A stretch of 48,750 nucleotides of DNA from Akkermansia muciniphila (GCA_945874145.1 CAMCFN010000031.1:1-48750), one strand, 5' to 3'. Positions 7,861 through 18,397 are shown, numbered from the stretch's first letter. Made by a program: numbers and translations. The notes: generated from the sequence alone by a model not told the origin.

Positions 7861-8664
7861 TCACCGCAGTAAGCCGCCATTCGCCTTGAGCCACCGCTCG
7901 GCCTCCTCCCAGCGCAGGAACGCCTCGGCCACATGCCGCCAGTAGCGCACCGAGTGGTTCATCTCGCGCCGGTGCATCAACTCGTGGACGCAGATGTAGT
8001 CGCGCACGAAGTCCGGCGTCTGCACGAGTCGCCAGTTCAGCGAGATGGTCCCGGCCCGCGAGCAACTGCCCCAGCGCGACCGTTGGTTCCGCACCGTGAC
8101 GCGCTGAACGGTGACTTGCAGCGACGCGGCGAGTTCGAGCAGGCGCGGTGGCAATTCCTTCGCCGCCAACCGCCAGAGGTGCCGCTCAACGGCGGGGCGC
8201 AGGTTGGTCGCCGTTTGGCGGAGCGCGACGGCTTGGTCCGCGAACTTCACGACGCAACCGCTCACGTGGGTATCCAGTTGCAACGCGACGCGCTCACCGC
8301 GAAATAGAATCTCCGTCCCGTGCTGCCACTCGGTCGCGTGGCGAGAGCGTGGCGGCTTCGCCAGTTGCTTTTCCAGCCAGGCCGTCTGCCGAAGCGCGAA
8401 CGCGAACGCTTCCGCACGGTTGCCAGCGCGCGGCACGGTCACGCGCACCACCCGCTCGGGCGTGAGCCGCAGGATGTAGCGCCGGGCCTTGGGATTCCGC
8501 ACGATCTCGATCGGCAGCTCCGCTTCCCCCACGCGCAGCGAAGTCGCCGGCGCATTGGGGCGCACGCGGCTGAGAAGACGGCTGAACAGGTCGAGCTGCA
8601 CGCGAGAGAGATTTTGCGGAAGCCTGGGCGGAGGCGAGCGGAAATAGTTCCGCGTATGAGACAA
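7861..8664 (-). CDS. YgjP-like (DUF45/M48-type) metallopeptidase
   Basis: This protein of about 260 residues belongs to the YgjP/DUF45 zinc metalloprotease family. The zinc site is HELMH around residues 227-231, followed by the third ligand in MNHSVRYWRHV. The preceding RSRWGSCSRAGTISLNWRL is the family's most conserved stretch. It has no signal peptide, so it is probably cytoplasmic. The start is uncertain: no ATG is in frame, TTG 8664 is the most upstream choice, and a GTG near VQLDLFSRL is possible. The presumed start overlaps one arm of a 14-bp inverted repeat (8664-8721). Confidence 0.88.
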   Translation of the reverse strand: MSHTRNYFRSPPPRLPQNLSRVQLDLFSRLLSRVRPNAPATSLRVGEAELPIEIVRNPKARRYILRLTPERVVRVTVPRAGNRAEAFAFALRQTAWLEKQLAKPPRSRHATEWQHGTEILFRGERVALQLDTHVSGCVVKFADQAVALRQTATNLRPAVERHLWRLAAKELPPRLLELAASLQVTVQRVTVRNQRSRWGSCSRAGTISLNWRLVQTPDFVRDYICVHELMHRREMNHSVRYWRHVAEAFLRWEEAERWLKANGGLLR

Positions 8665-8721
8665 CGTGAGGAGTCTCCATCTTCCTCCGGTGCGAACGAG
8701 TTAGTTAGAGACTCCTCACGT
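8664..8721. repeat. 58-bp element with perfect 14-bp inverted arms
   Basis: acgtgaggagtctc at 8664-8677 is the exact reverse complement of gagactcctcacgt at 8708-8721, separated by 30 bp. It occupies the gap between the response regulator stop and the metallopeptidase start, and touches the first codon of the latter. The size and perfect ends resemble a miniature palindromic element or a strong terminator. Confidence 0.65.
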
Positions 8722-8744
8722 CGTCTGCTGCACCGCTTTGCCCC

Positions 8745-9155
8745 TCACGGCTTCATCGCCTTGCCCACCAGCGCAGCCACCTCCGCGCAGGCGACCTCGC
8801 TCTTGCGCTGGTAATGCTGCGCGTTCGCCGTCAGGAAGGCGCGCTCCTGATCGGTGAGCGGCTTGGCACTGAGGACGGCCACGGGCACCTGCTCCCACTC
8901 GGGCCGGCGACGTATCCGCTTGAGGAACTCGAAGCCATCCATGTCCAGCATCATCAAGTCCAGCACCACGTAGCCTGGTCGCGTCCGCTCCATGAGCGTC
9001 ATCGCGCGCGTGCCGCTCTCCGCCTCGACCACGGTGAGCTGCTGCTGCGCGAGCGCGCGGCGGTATATTTGGCGGATGACCGGGTTGTCGTCCACGACGA
9101 GCACGTAGTTGTCCGCGACGGGCACAGGTTGCTGGCGTTGCTCAGGTTGGCTCAT
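8745..9155 (-). CDS. Single-domain response regulator (CheY-like)
   Basis: This 136-residue protein is a lone receiver domain. The acidic pair is VVDDN near residues 21-23. The phospho-acceptor is Asp66 in VVLDLMMLDMDG, and the conserved Ser/Lys pair is in AVLSAKP. There is no output domain, so it probably acts through protein contact. The frame is open further upstream, but the domain fits the ATG at 9155. No kinase is adjacent. It is divergent from the esterase gene at 9257, with a 101-bp gap. Confidence 0.92.
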   Translation of the reverse strand: MSQPEQRQQPVPVADNYVLVVDDNPVIRQIYRRALAQQQLTVVEAESGTRAMTLMERTRPGYVVLDLMMLDMDGFEFLKRIRRRPEWEQVPVAVLSAKPLTDQERAFLTANAQHYQRKSEVACAEVAALVGKAMKP

Positions 9156-9256
9156 GCAAGTGGTGGCGTTGAAATGCGCCGCTGGCTGGCGGTTGCAACC
9201 TGTTCCGGCTGCAATGCGCGCTGGCCAATCGCCGCGCGCTCTGCGATACACCACCC

Positions 9257-11407
9257 ATGAAGCTGTTGTCCATCCTACTGACACTCGGGCTGTCCCTCGC
9301 GCTCACCCGCGCGGCGGAGAAGAAAGCCGCTGACCCAAAAGCTCCCGCGAAGAAAGCCCCGCCCGCCAACCTCCAGCCCAATCCCCGGAAGCTCAACCCG
9401 CCGCCCGGCGTAGTCGTGCCCGCCGACGTGAAGGCTGAACTCACCGCCGGAGCCGCCGCGCTGGGCAAGGAGATTGACGCCCTGCGCAAATCGCTCGCCG
9501 GCCAGCCCGCACTGCTCGCGCTCCTGCCCGACGTGCAGATTTACCACAACGCCGTCCGCTACGCGCTGGAGGACGACATCTTCACTAGCACAAATCAGTT
9601 CAACTCCGCCCGCGCGCTGCTCAAGACCGGCTCCGAGCGCGCCAAGCAGCTCGCCGCCGGCAACGCGCCGTGGAATACGAAGGCCGGCCTGCTTGCGCTC
9701 AAGAAGGAACTCGAAGGCAAGGCCAAGACGCCCACCACGCTCACGCACATCCCGGTCGTACGCGGCTACGTGTCGAAGATTGACGGCTCGGTGCAGCCTT
9801 ACGGGCTGAAGGTGCCGGTGACTTATCTCACCGGCGATGACAAGCCCCGCCGCCTCGACTTCTGGCTGCACGGGCGCGGCGACACGCTCAACGAGATTGC
9901 CTTCATTGACGGCCAGTCACGCGCGGGCGGCACGTTCCTGCCCGACGACGCCTTCGTGCTGGACCCTTACGGTCGCTTCATGAACGCCTTCAAGTTCGCG
10001 GGCGAGACAGACGTGTGGGAAGGCCTCGACCATGCGGCGAAGCACTACCCGATTGACCGCAACAAGCTCGCCATGCGCGGCTTCTCGATGGGCGGCGCAG
10101 GCGCGTGGCACCTCGGCGCGCATCACCCGGACAAGTTCGCGTCCGTGAATCCCGGCGCGGGCTTCGTGGACGTGAAGAACTACCAGAAGCTCGGCGACAA
10201 GCTCGCCACCATCCCGTGGTATGAACAAAAACTCTGGAACCTCTACGACCCGCTCGCGTGCCCCATCAACCTCGTCAACACGACGCTCGTGGCCTACAGC
10301 GGCGAGGACGACGCGCAGAAAGCCGCCGCCGACCTCATGGAAGCCGCGCTACTCAAGGACGGCGTGAAGATGACTCACATCATCGGCCCCAAGACCGGCC
10401 ATTCCTACGAGGCGAACGCGAAGAAGACCGTGGCAAAGCTCGTGGATGAAGCGACGAACAAGGGCATCAACCGCGAGCCGAAGAAGGTCACGCTGGTGAC
10501 GCATTCGCTGAAGTTCAATCGGGTGCATTGGCTACAAGCCGATGCTCTTGAACGGCACTGGGAAGAGGCCCGTGTTCAAGCTGAGATGAGTTCGGAGGGC
10601 AGCGAAGACTTGTTCGTCTTGAAGACTCACAACCTCGCTGGGCTCACGCTCCATGTCCGGTCTTCTGAACGCGGCACGCATCGCTTCCCCAGATGCATTA
10701 TTGACGGGCAGGAAATTGCGCGGAGCAACATGGTTTCGCTACTGTCCATGAGCAGCATACCCAAGCCTCCGTCGCACCCCTTTCGGCTCGTCAAGACCAA
10801 CGGCAAATGGGCTGCGCCTCAGCCAGAATCTGGTTCGCTAAACAGCTTTAAAAAACCGAACCTCCAAGGTCCGATTGACGACGCTTTCATGGACTCGTTC
10901 GTGATGGTGCGGCCCACCGGCCAACCGTTGAACGCCACCCTCGGCCAGTGGGCGAAGACCGAGCTGGCCGAGGCCGCGTTCCACTGGCGGCGCTACTTCC
11001 GCGGCGAGCCAAGGATTCGGGACGATTTCAACGTGTCTGCTGGCGACATCCAAAGTTACAATCTCATCCTTTGGGGCGACCCGTCTTCGAACACTTTGCT
11101 TGCCAGCATCGCTGACAAACTGCCGATCAAGTGGAACGGCAAGACCATCCAAGTCGGTGGCAAAACCTACGACGCCACGAAGCACGTCCCGGTGTTCATC
11201 TTTCCGAACCCGCTGAACCCGTCGCGCTACGTGGTCATCAACTCCGGCTTCACCTTTCCGCAATACGCCGGGGCCTCAAACTCGCAACAAACCCCCAAGC
11301 TCCCCGACTGGGCCATCCTCGACCTCAGCGTCCCGCTGGCCGAGCGCGTCGGCGGCAAAGGCGTCGTCGCCGCCGACTTCTTCGGCGAGAAGTGGGAAGT
11401 GAAGTGA
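9257..11407 (+). CDS. Secreted prolyl-oligopeptidase-like alpha/beta hydrolase
   Basis: This 716-residue exported hydrolase has a signal peptide (MKLLSILLTLGLSLALTRA), a Lys/Pro/Ala-rich linker and a helical region. The alpha/beta-hydrolase domain (about 190-410) follows. The nucleophile is Ser277 in GFSMGGAGAWHLG, the acid is probably Asp351 or Asp352 in YSGEDDAQ, and the histidine is His382 in KTGHSY. The C-terminal 300 residues carry the motifs GPIDDAFMDSFVMV, LILWGDPSSN and FPNPLNPSRYVVINSG, typical of planctomycete and verrucomicrobial members. The substrate is unknown; peptidase or polysaccharide esterase activity are both possible. It is the first of a run of exported proteins on this strand. 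Confidence 0.9.
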   Translation: MKLLSILLTLGLSLALTRAAEKKAADPKAPAKKAPPANLQPNPRKLNPPPGVVVPADVKAELTAGAAALGKEIDALRKSLAGQPALLALLPDVQIYHNAVRYALEDDIFTSTNQFNSARALLKTGSERAKQLAAGNAPWNTKAGLLALKKELEGKAKTPTTLTHIPVVRGYVSKIDGSVQPYGLKVPVTYLTGDDKPRRLDFWLHGRGDTLNEIAFIDGQSRAGGTFLPDDAFVLDPYGRFMNAFKFAGETDVWEGLDHAAKHYPIDRNKLAMRGFSMGGAGAWHLGAHHPDKFASVNPGAGFVDVKNYQKLGDKLATIPWYEQKLWNLYDPLACPINLVNTTLVAYSGEDDAQKAAADLMEAALLKDGVKMTHIIGPKTGHSYEANAKKTVAKLVDEATNKGINREPKKVTLVTHSLKFNRVHWLQADALERHWEEARVQAEMSSEGSEDLFVLKTHNLAGLTLHVRSSERGTHRFPRCIIDGQEIARSNMVSLLSMSSIPKPPSHPFRLVKTNGKWAAPQPESGSLNSFKKPNLQGPIDDAFMDSFVMVRPTGQPLNATLGQWAKTELAEAAFHWRRYFRGEPRIRDDFNVSAGDIQSYNLILWGDPSSNTLLASIADKLPIKWNGKTIQVGGKTYDATKHVPVFIFPNPLNPSRYVVINSGFTFPQYAGASNSQQTPKLPDWAILDLSVPLAERVGGKGVVAADFFGEKWEVK

Positions 11408-11421
11408 ACGGCGAATGGGGA

Positions 11422-13896
11422 ATGAGGAATGGGGAATGGGGGCAACCTGTCATTGGGGAGCGCTCGGCTAGCATTTCCCCCTCTCCCTTTGCGGAGCAAG
11501 GGGAGAGGGCCGGGGTGAGGGGTAGCCGCGATGGCGTTGGTGGCCGCACCCCTCATCCGGCCTCCGGCCACCTTCTCCCCTCGCTTCGCGAAGGGAGAAG
11601 GCCCCGGCTGAACGGTTCATTCTTCTCGTGGTTCGCTGGTCTCCTCTGCGTCCTCACGCTCCCGCTCTCCGCCCAAACCTTCCGCGACCCCGCTGACCAG
11701 CCGTTCCGCCGCGCGCCCATGTCCGTCGCCGCACGCAGCGTGGTCATCCCGCTCGCCACGAACGTCCACCTGGCCTTCGACACGGAGACGCTCCGCACGC
11801 ACACGGCCTGGCGCGGGCCGTCGCTGAACTTGCACGGCGCGCCCTACGACGGCGCGGCCGGCGGGTTCCTCGCGGACTTCACCGGCGATTTCATTTTCAC
11901 CAACCCGCCGCTCTTCCCGTGGGCCGGCGGCAAGCCCGCGCGCAACATCCTCACCGACTTCCCGTCGAAGCCGCGCTTCCTCGGTCTCAGCACGCGCGAC
12001 GGCATCCGCACGCTGATATATGAGCTGCCGCTGGACGCCGAGGAGGTCGTGCGCGTGCATGAGACGCCGTCCGTGCAGTGGGTGGACGGCGTGGCGGTGG
12101 TGGTGCGCCGTTTCGAGTTGTCGGCGAGCTACATGGACCTTGAATTCACCGCGCACATGGAAGCCGGGCGCATGACGACCATCGGCCAGAACGCCGCCGC
12201 GATGGGCATCCTGCGCGGGAAGGACGTGCTGCTCACGGCGTTCCGGGGCCGTCCGTTGCTCGGCTGGAAACCCGCGACCGGTCAGGCGGACTACGTCGTC
12301 GAGTTGCTGCGCGAAAAGGACGGGGAAACCGAGACCGTGCCACGCCGCATCACCGGCGACGAGACGCACGCCGTCGTCCACATTCCAGCGCATCGCGGGG
12401 AGATCTCATTTGAAGTCCTCTCCGTCGTTTGCGCCGACAAGGCCGAGGCCGAACGACTGTTGCCCAAGTTGGTCCCGGCGAAAGTGGCCCCGCCGGAGCT
12501 GGTGCGCGTGTCCGAACCGCCCGCCAACAAGCCGACGAATCAAGCCCCGTCGCTTGTCGTGACGAACGCACCTGCCGTCCGCGAGGAAGGCGGCTTTCGC
12601 ATCGAGTTGCTGGCCACACCGCCAACGCTGAAAGCCCCCGTGACCGGCTTGGACTTCCTGCCCAACGGCGACCTCGTCTTCTGCACCGCGCTCGGGGAGG
12701 TCTTCATTCGCAGCGAACCGGCGGAGCCACCCGGCACCAGGATTTACCGGTGCTTCGCACGCGGCTTGATGGAGCCGTCAGGCCTGCGCGTGTTGAGCGG
12801 CGAGATTTTCGTCGCGCAGAAGTGCGAGCTGACGCGCTTGCGCGACACCGACGGCGATGGCGAGGCGGACTTCTTCGAGTGCGTGAGCCAAGCGTGGGGT
12901 TTCAACGGCGGCGCGCGGCAGTTCGCCGTCGGCCCCGTCGCGGACAAGGAAGGCCGGCTGCATGTTTTCCTCGACGCGCGTGGCAGCCGCTGGGAAGTGC
13001 CGTTCCGTGGCTGGGACGCGCGCTTCAGTCGCGCCGGGAAGGACTTCGAGGGCTGGGCCAGTGGCTTCCATGCGCCCGGCGGCGTCGGTTCGCTCGGGGG
13101 CGCAGTGTTCGTCACGGACAACGCGGGACCGTGGGTGCCGGCGGCGAAGTTGATTCATGTGCAGGAGTCCAAGTTTCAAGGCCACCCGTCCACGCAGCCC
13201 TCGCTGCAAGAGCAGTTCAAGGAGCCGAAGGGGTTTTCCGCGCCCGCCGTGTGGTTTCCGTCGCGGCTGGCAAAGCGCGTGGCGGGCTTTGCGGTCGCGC
13301 CGGAGAGTTGGGGCGCGTTTGACGGGCAAGTGCTCGTGGCCGATGGCGAAGGCGATTTGCTGCGCGTGCAGTTGGAGCAGGTCAACGGTGAATGGCAGGG
13401 AGCGGTGTGGCCGTTGCTCAAGAATCTCGGCCTCCGCGCGAGCCGACTCGCCGTGAGCGCGGACGACAAGCTCTACCTCGTTGGATCAACGGATGGGAAC
13501 ACGGCGGCCCTTGCCCGCATCAGCCTCCCCACTCCCCTACCCTTCGAGGTGAAGTCCGTGAAAGCCCTTGCGGACGGCTTCGAACTGACCTTCACGCAGC
13601 CCGTGGACACCGCCTCGGCCGCGAAGGCCGAGAGCTATGAGATCAGCCAGTTCGGCTACCGCCACCAAGTCGTTCCCGGCGTGGAACACGATTTCGACGG
13701 CGCAGCCAACCGGTCCTCAATGTTGAAAGTGGCGGTGGCGGGCGTCGCTGCCGATGGCTTGAGCGTGCGACTCAACATTCCCCACCTGCGAGCGGGTTTT
13801 GTCACGGGCGTCCGCGCCGTTAGCGTGCGGAGCGCATCCGCGCAGCCGCTGCGACACGACACGTTCTTCTACACGCTGAACCTGCTGCCGAAGTGA
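11422..13896 (+). CDS. DUF6797-like exported beta-propeller protein
   Basis: The recognisable part begins with a signal-peptide-like stretch (FFSWFAGLLCVLTLPLSAQ) at about 11617. An N-terminal domain resembles DUF6797 (SLNLHGAPYDGAAGGFLADFTGDF, FLGLSTRDGIRTLIYELPL). A six-bladed-propeller domain related to sorbosone dehydrogenases follows (GLDFLPNGDLVFCTALGEVF, GLRVLSGEIFVAQ, LTRLRDTDGDGEADFF). The C-terminal beta-domain ends HDTFFYTLNLLP. The start is unresolved: ATG 11422 is the first in-frame start after the previous stop, but the codons between it and the signal peptide run through palindromic repeats. GTG 11515 is another option, and CTG 11608 would give the cleanest signal peptide. It is probably an exported oxidoreductase-like or binding protein. 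Confidence 0.8.
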   Translation: MRNGEWGQPVIGERSASISPSPFAEQGERAGVRGSRDGVGGRTPHPASGHLLPSLREGRRPRLNGSFFSWFAGLLCVLTLPLSAQTFRDPADQPFRRAPMSVAARSVVIPLATNVHLAFDTETLRTHTAWRGPSLNLHGAPYDGAAGGFLADFTGDFIFTNPPLFPWAGGKPARNILTDFPSKPRFLGLSTRDGIRTLIYELPLDAEEVVRVHETPSVQWVDGVAVVVRRFELSASYMDLEFTAHMEAGRMTTIGQNAAAMGILRGKDVLLTAFRGRPLLGWKPATGQADYVVELLREKDGETETVPRRITGDETHAVVHIPAHRGEISFEVLSVVCADKAEAERLLPKLVPAKVAPPELVRVSEPPANKPTNQAPSLVVTNAPAVREEGGFRIELLATPPTLKAPVTGLDFLPNGDLVFCTALGEVFIRSEPAEPPGTRIYRCFARGLMEPSGLRVLSGEIFVAQKCELTRLRDTDGDGEADFFECVSQAWGFNGGARQFAVGPVADKEGRLHVFLDARGSRWEVPFRGWDARFSRAGKDFEGWASGFHAPGGVGSLGGAVFVTDNAGPWVPAAKLIHVQESKFQGHPSTQPSLQEQFKEPKGFSAPAVWFPSRLAKRVAGFAVAPESWGAFDGQVLVADGEGDLLRVQLEQVNGEWQGAVWPLLKNLGLRASRLAVSADDKLYLVGSTDGNTAALARISLPTPLPFEVKSVKALADGFELTFTQPVDTASAAKAESYEISQFGYRHQVVPGVEHDFDGAANRSSMLKVAVAGVAADGLSVRLNIPHLRAGFVTGVRAVSVRSASAQPLRHDTFFYTLNLLPK
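11479..11600. repeat. REP-like pair of GC-rich hairpins
   Basis: Two hairpins lie head to tail. The first, 11479-11509, pairs ccctctccc with the gggagaggg side. The second, 11572-11600, pairs cttctccc with gggagaag around a ctcgcttcgcga loop region. Between them are ccggggtgagg and its counterpart cctcatccgg. This is the widely dispersed 'ccctcaccccggccctctcccc' type of intergenic palindrome. It is preceded at 11410-11440 by degenerate gaatgggg units. The element lies at the expected 5' end of the DUF6797-like gene. Confidence 0.75.
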
Positions 13897-13920
13897 TATC
13901 ACCGAAGGGACGCAGATTCT

Positions 13921-14056
13921 ACCACAGAGGCACAGCGAGCACAGATAAGGCATGGTTTCGCCTCAGAGAAATGACGGCTAACCACCGCGCAGGTAGTCCG
14001 AGTCGGTGTTTTGGGGTTCTCCTCTTCGTGTCCTCCGTGCCGCTGTGGTTATCTGT
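13921..14056. repeat. Dispersed 'accacagaggcacag' repeat in inverted orientation
   Basis: accacagaggcacagcgagc at 13921-13940 and the following acagataa are matched by an imperfect inverted copy at 14021-14056 (cttcgtgtcctccgtgc, cgctgtggttatctgt). Pairs of this sequence family recur between genes in many bacterial genomes. It fills most of the 211-bp gap between the DUF6797-like gene and the next gene, and its function is unknown. Confidence 0.6.
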
Positions 14057-14107
14057 CCCCTTACTTGCGGGTTGTCACCGCTGCCCGCTCGGCTACCTTC
14101 CCACGCC

Positions 14108-15280
14108 ATGAAGCCATTGTGTTTGCTCCTGCTCGGCTCCGCGCTTACGACGGTGCCGGCTCACGCCGATTTCAAGTCCGACATCGCTGCCATCCGCCAG
14201 GTCGGTGGCGAAGGCAAAGGCAATCCCCAGGCGGGCACGGCGTGGCAGTCGCTCGCCAAGGGTGATGCGAAGTCCATCACCTCGCTGCTCGCCGCGATGG
14301 ACGACGCCAACGACCTCGCCGCGAATTACCTCCGCTCCGCCGTGGACGCCATCGTGGACCGCGAGCTGGCGGCGAAGCACACTTTGCCGCAGGCCGACTT
14401 GGAGAAGTTCATCGCGGACACGAAGCGCAATCCCCGCGCGCGTCGGTTGGCCTACGAGCTGATTGTTCGCGTGTCGCCGGCCACTGGCGAGAAGCTGCTG
14501 CCCACGTTCCTCAACGACCCGAGCGTCGAACTGCGCCGCGACGCGGTGCAGCGGCTCATTGACGCGGCGGACAAGGCGCTTGCGGCACAGGATAAGGCGG
14601 CTGCGACGAAGGAATTTTCCAACGCGCTGACCTACGCGCGCGACGAGGCGCAAATCAAGAAGGTCGCGGGCGAGTTGCGAAAGCTGGAGCAGCCGGTGGA
14701 CTTGCCGAAGCACTTCGGCTTCCTCACGCACTGGAAGCTCATCGGGTCATTCGATAACACCAAGCTCGTCGGCTTCGACACCGCGTATCCGCCGGAGAAG
14801 GCCGTGGACCTCGCGGCGAGTTACGACGGCAAGCTGGAGAAGGCGCGCTGGGTGGATGTGGCGACGGCGAACGACTACGGCATGGTGGATTTCAACAAGC
14901 CCTTCGGTGACCTCAAGGGCGTGACGGGCTACGCGTTTACCGAGTTCAACGCGGCGACGGCGCTTCCGGCGGAGTTGCGGCTGGGGTGCAAGAACGGCTG
15001 GAAGGTTTGGTTCAACGGCAAGCTGCTTTTCGGGCGCGACGAGTATCATCGCGGCGCGCGGATTGACCAGTATCGGCTGCCGGTCGAACTGAAGGCGGGC
15101 AAGAACACCATCCTCGTGAAGGTCTGCCAGAACGAGGACGTGAAGGACTGGACGAAGGAGTGGGAATTCCAGCTCCGCGTTTGCGACGCCAGCGGCACGG
15201 CGATTCTGGCGAAGGACCGGCCAGCGACGCCGAAGGGGCCGACGACTGCCAAAGCCGATTCGAAGAAGGGAACCAAGTAA
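14108..15280 (+). CDS. Exported protein with HEAT-like and beta-sandwich parts
   Basis: The protein has 390 residues. After a signal peptide (MKPLCLLLLGSALTTVPAHA), residues about 25-210 are helical and Ala-rich, resembling HEAT/armadillo repeats (NDPSVELRRDAVQRLIDAADKAL). The C-terminal part is a beta-sandwich of PA14 or jelly-roll character, with GWKVWFNGKLLFGRDEYHRG and LPVELKAGKNTILVKVCQ. That text is typical of the carbohydrate-binding-like domains attached to verrucomicrobial exported proteins. Its TAA stop overlaps the ATG of the next gene by one base, so the two are almost certainly co-expressed. I know no specific function. Confidence 0.8.
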   Translation: MKPLCLLLLGSALTTVPAHADFKSDIAAIRQVGGEGKGNPQAGTAWQSLAKGDAKSITSLLAAMDDANDLAANYLRSAVDAIVDRELAAKHTLPQADLEKFIADTKRNPRARRLAYELIVRVSPATGEKLLPTFLNDPSVELRRDAVQRLIDAADKALAAQDKAAATKEFSNALTYARDEAQIKKVAGELRKLEQPVDLPKHFGFLTHWKLIGSFDNTKLVGFDTAYPPEKAVDLAASYDGKLEKARWVDVATANDYGMVDFNKPFGDLKGVTGYAFTEFNAATALPAELRLGCKNGWKVWFNGKLLFGRDEYHRGARIDQYRLPVELKAGKNTILVKVCQNEDVKDWTKEWEFQLRVCDASGTAILAKDRPATPKGPTTAKADSKKGTK

Positions 15281-16485
15281 TGAAACCAACTATTTCCGTT
15301 GTCCTCCTTGCCACACTTTGCGCGCAACTGAACGCCGCCGACTGGCTCCAGTTCCGTGGCCCCGGCGGCACCGGCATTTCTCCCGAGGCGAACTTGCCCG
15401 TGGAGCTCGATGCGAAGAGCGTGACATGGAAGGTGGCACTGACGGGACGCGGCCTCTCCAGTCCGGTCATCGTCGGGGACAAGATTTTTGTCACCGCTTG
15501 CAGCAGCACGGAGCAGGACCGGCTTCATGTCCTTTGCTTCAGCGCCAAGACCGGCGCGAAGCTGTGGGAGCGACAGTTTTGGGCCACGGGCCGCACGATG
15601 GCGCATCCCAAGACGAGCGTCGCGGCCAACACGCCGTGCAGCGATGACAAGCGGGTTTTCTGCCTCTTCTCGTCGAACGACCTGCTCTGCCTTGACCTTG
15701 ACGGCAATGTGCTATGGCTGCGCGGCCTCGGGCGCGATTACCCGAACGCGAGCAACAGCCTCGGCATGGCGGCGTCGCCCATCGTGGTGGGCGACACGCT
15801 CGTGGTGCCGGTGGAGAATGACAGCGAGTCGTTCAGCGCGGGCATTGACGTGGCGACCGGTGCGAACCGCTGGAAGCGCGACCGGCCCAAGCTGGCCTGC
15901 TGGGCGACGCCCGTGCTCGTGCCCGACGCGAAGTCCGGTCAGCCGCTCGTCGTGTTGCAATCCGGTCCCGGCCTGAGCGTCGTGGACGCGCGCACGGGGC
16001 GGGAGGCGTGGTATTTCACGGACGGCGCTTCGACGATGTCGTCGAGCGTGTTCGCAGGCGGCGTCTTGTATGTGCCATCGAAAGGCATGGCCGCGATGAA
16101 GCCCGGCGCGGTGGGCGTGCATCCAGAAACGGTCTGGCACAACAACCAGCTCTCGCCCGCCACCGCCAGCCCGGTTGTGCTGGGTGACAAGCTGTTCACG
16201 CTGAACTCCGCCGGCATCCTGAGCGCTGCGGACATCAAGGACGGCAAGCGTCTCTGGCAGCTCCGCACCACCGGGCCGCACAGCGCCACGCCCGTCGGCT
16301 TCGGCAAGCACCTCTACCTCGTGAACGAGAAGGGTCTCGTTCAGGTCGTGGACACGAGCGCGCCCGAGGGAGCGGTGGTCAGCACGCTGGACTTGAAGGA
16401 CACCATCATCGGCACGCCGAGCATCGCAGGCGGCGCGGTTTTCATCCGCAGCGACAAGGCGCTGGTGAAGCTGGGCGGGTCGTGA
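15280..16485 (+). CDS. Secreted PQQ-type beta-propeller protein (second copy)
   Basis: This 401-residue protein is a paralogue of the protein at 166. It has a signal peptide (MKPTISVVLLATLCAQLNA) and then WLQFRGPGGTGIS, the same mature N-terminal motif. Propeller blades include CFSAKTGAKLWERQF, CLDLDGNVLWLRGL, GIDVATGANRWKRD and VVDARTGREAWYF. The ATG overlaps the stop of the preceding beta-sandwich gene (TAATG), indicating translational coupling and a shared role at the cell surface or in the periplasm. No cofactor residues can be confirmed from sequence alone. Confidence 0.88.
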   Translation: MKPTISVVLLATLCAQLNAADWLQFRGPGGTGISPEANLPVELDAKSVTWKVALTGRGLSSPVIVGDKIFVTACSSTEQDRLHVLCFSAKTGAKLWERQFWATGRTMAHPKTSVAANTPCSDDKRVFCLFSSNDLLCLDLDGNVLWLRGLGRDYPNASNSLGMAASPIVVGDTLVVPVENDSESFSAGIDVATGANRWKRDRPKLACWATPVLVPDAKSGQPLVVLQSGPGLSVVDARTGREAWYFTDGASTMSSSVFAGGVLYVPSKGMAAMKPGAVGVHPETVWHNNQLSPATASPVVLGDKLFTLNSAGILSAADIKDGKRLWQLRTTGPHSATPVGFGKHLYLVNEKGLVQVVDTSAPEGAVVSTLDLKDTIIGTPSIAGGAVFIRSDKALVKLGGS

Positions 16486-16522
16486 CGTTGCGAAGCCCGG
16501 ACCGGTCTGGTAGAAGTGCCTT

Positions 16523-16762
16523 ATGACAGTCAACAAGCTCAAGGAAGTTTACGACCTCGAACCGTTTCGTCCCTTCACGCTGCGTCTCGCGGACGGGCGC
16601 GCGATTCCAGTGCTGCACCGCGAGTTCATGATGGCCGCGCCCAGTGGACAGGTCGTTGTCGTCATGCAACCGGATGACACGATGAACATCATTGACCTCA
16701 ACTTGGTGACGGACATCGAACTCAAGATTCGCCGAAACGCGCGCAAGCCGGTTCCCGCCTGA
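16523..16762 (+). CDS. Small conserved hypothetical protein
   Basis: This 79-residue protein begins MTVNKLKEVYDLEPFRPFTL and continues RLADGRAIPVLHREFMMAAP. The pattern (xxEPFRPFTLxLADGRxIxVxHxEF) recurs in small proteins of Verrucomicrobia and Planctomycetes, to my recollection, without a known function. It has no signal or membrane segment. It lies 37 bp after the PQQ-type gene and 7 bp before the DUF1501 gene. Confidence 0.75.
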   Translation: MTVNKLKEVYDLEPFRPFTLRLADGRAIPVLHREFMMAAPSGQVVVVMQPDDTMNIIDLNLVTDIELKIRRNARKPVPA

Positions 16763-16769
16763 ACCAAGG

Positions 16770-18230
<1,461 letters not shown>

Positions 18231-18397
18231 CCGGAAAAACTCCCCGTGTCGTTGACCGTGGCCGGAGTTCTTCCCTACTCTCACCACATGGCACGGAAGA
18301 AAATCACTGTAGCGGCGGTCTGTGACCGCTCGTCCTCGGACAAGACAACTCGGCTACTGGGACCGTTGACAAAAAACAGCATTTCTAGTTTCTTCTC

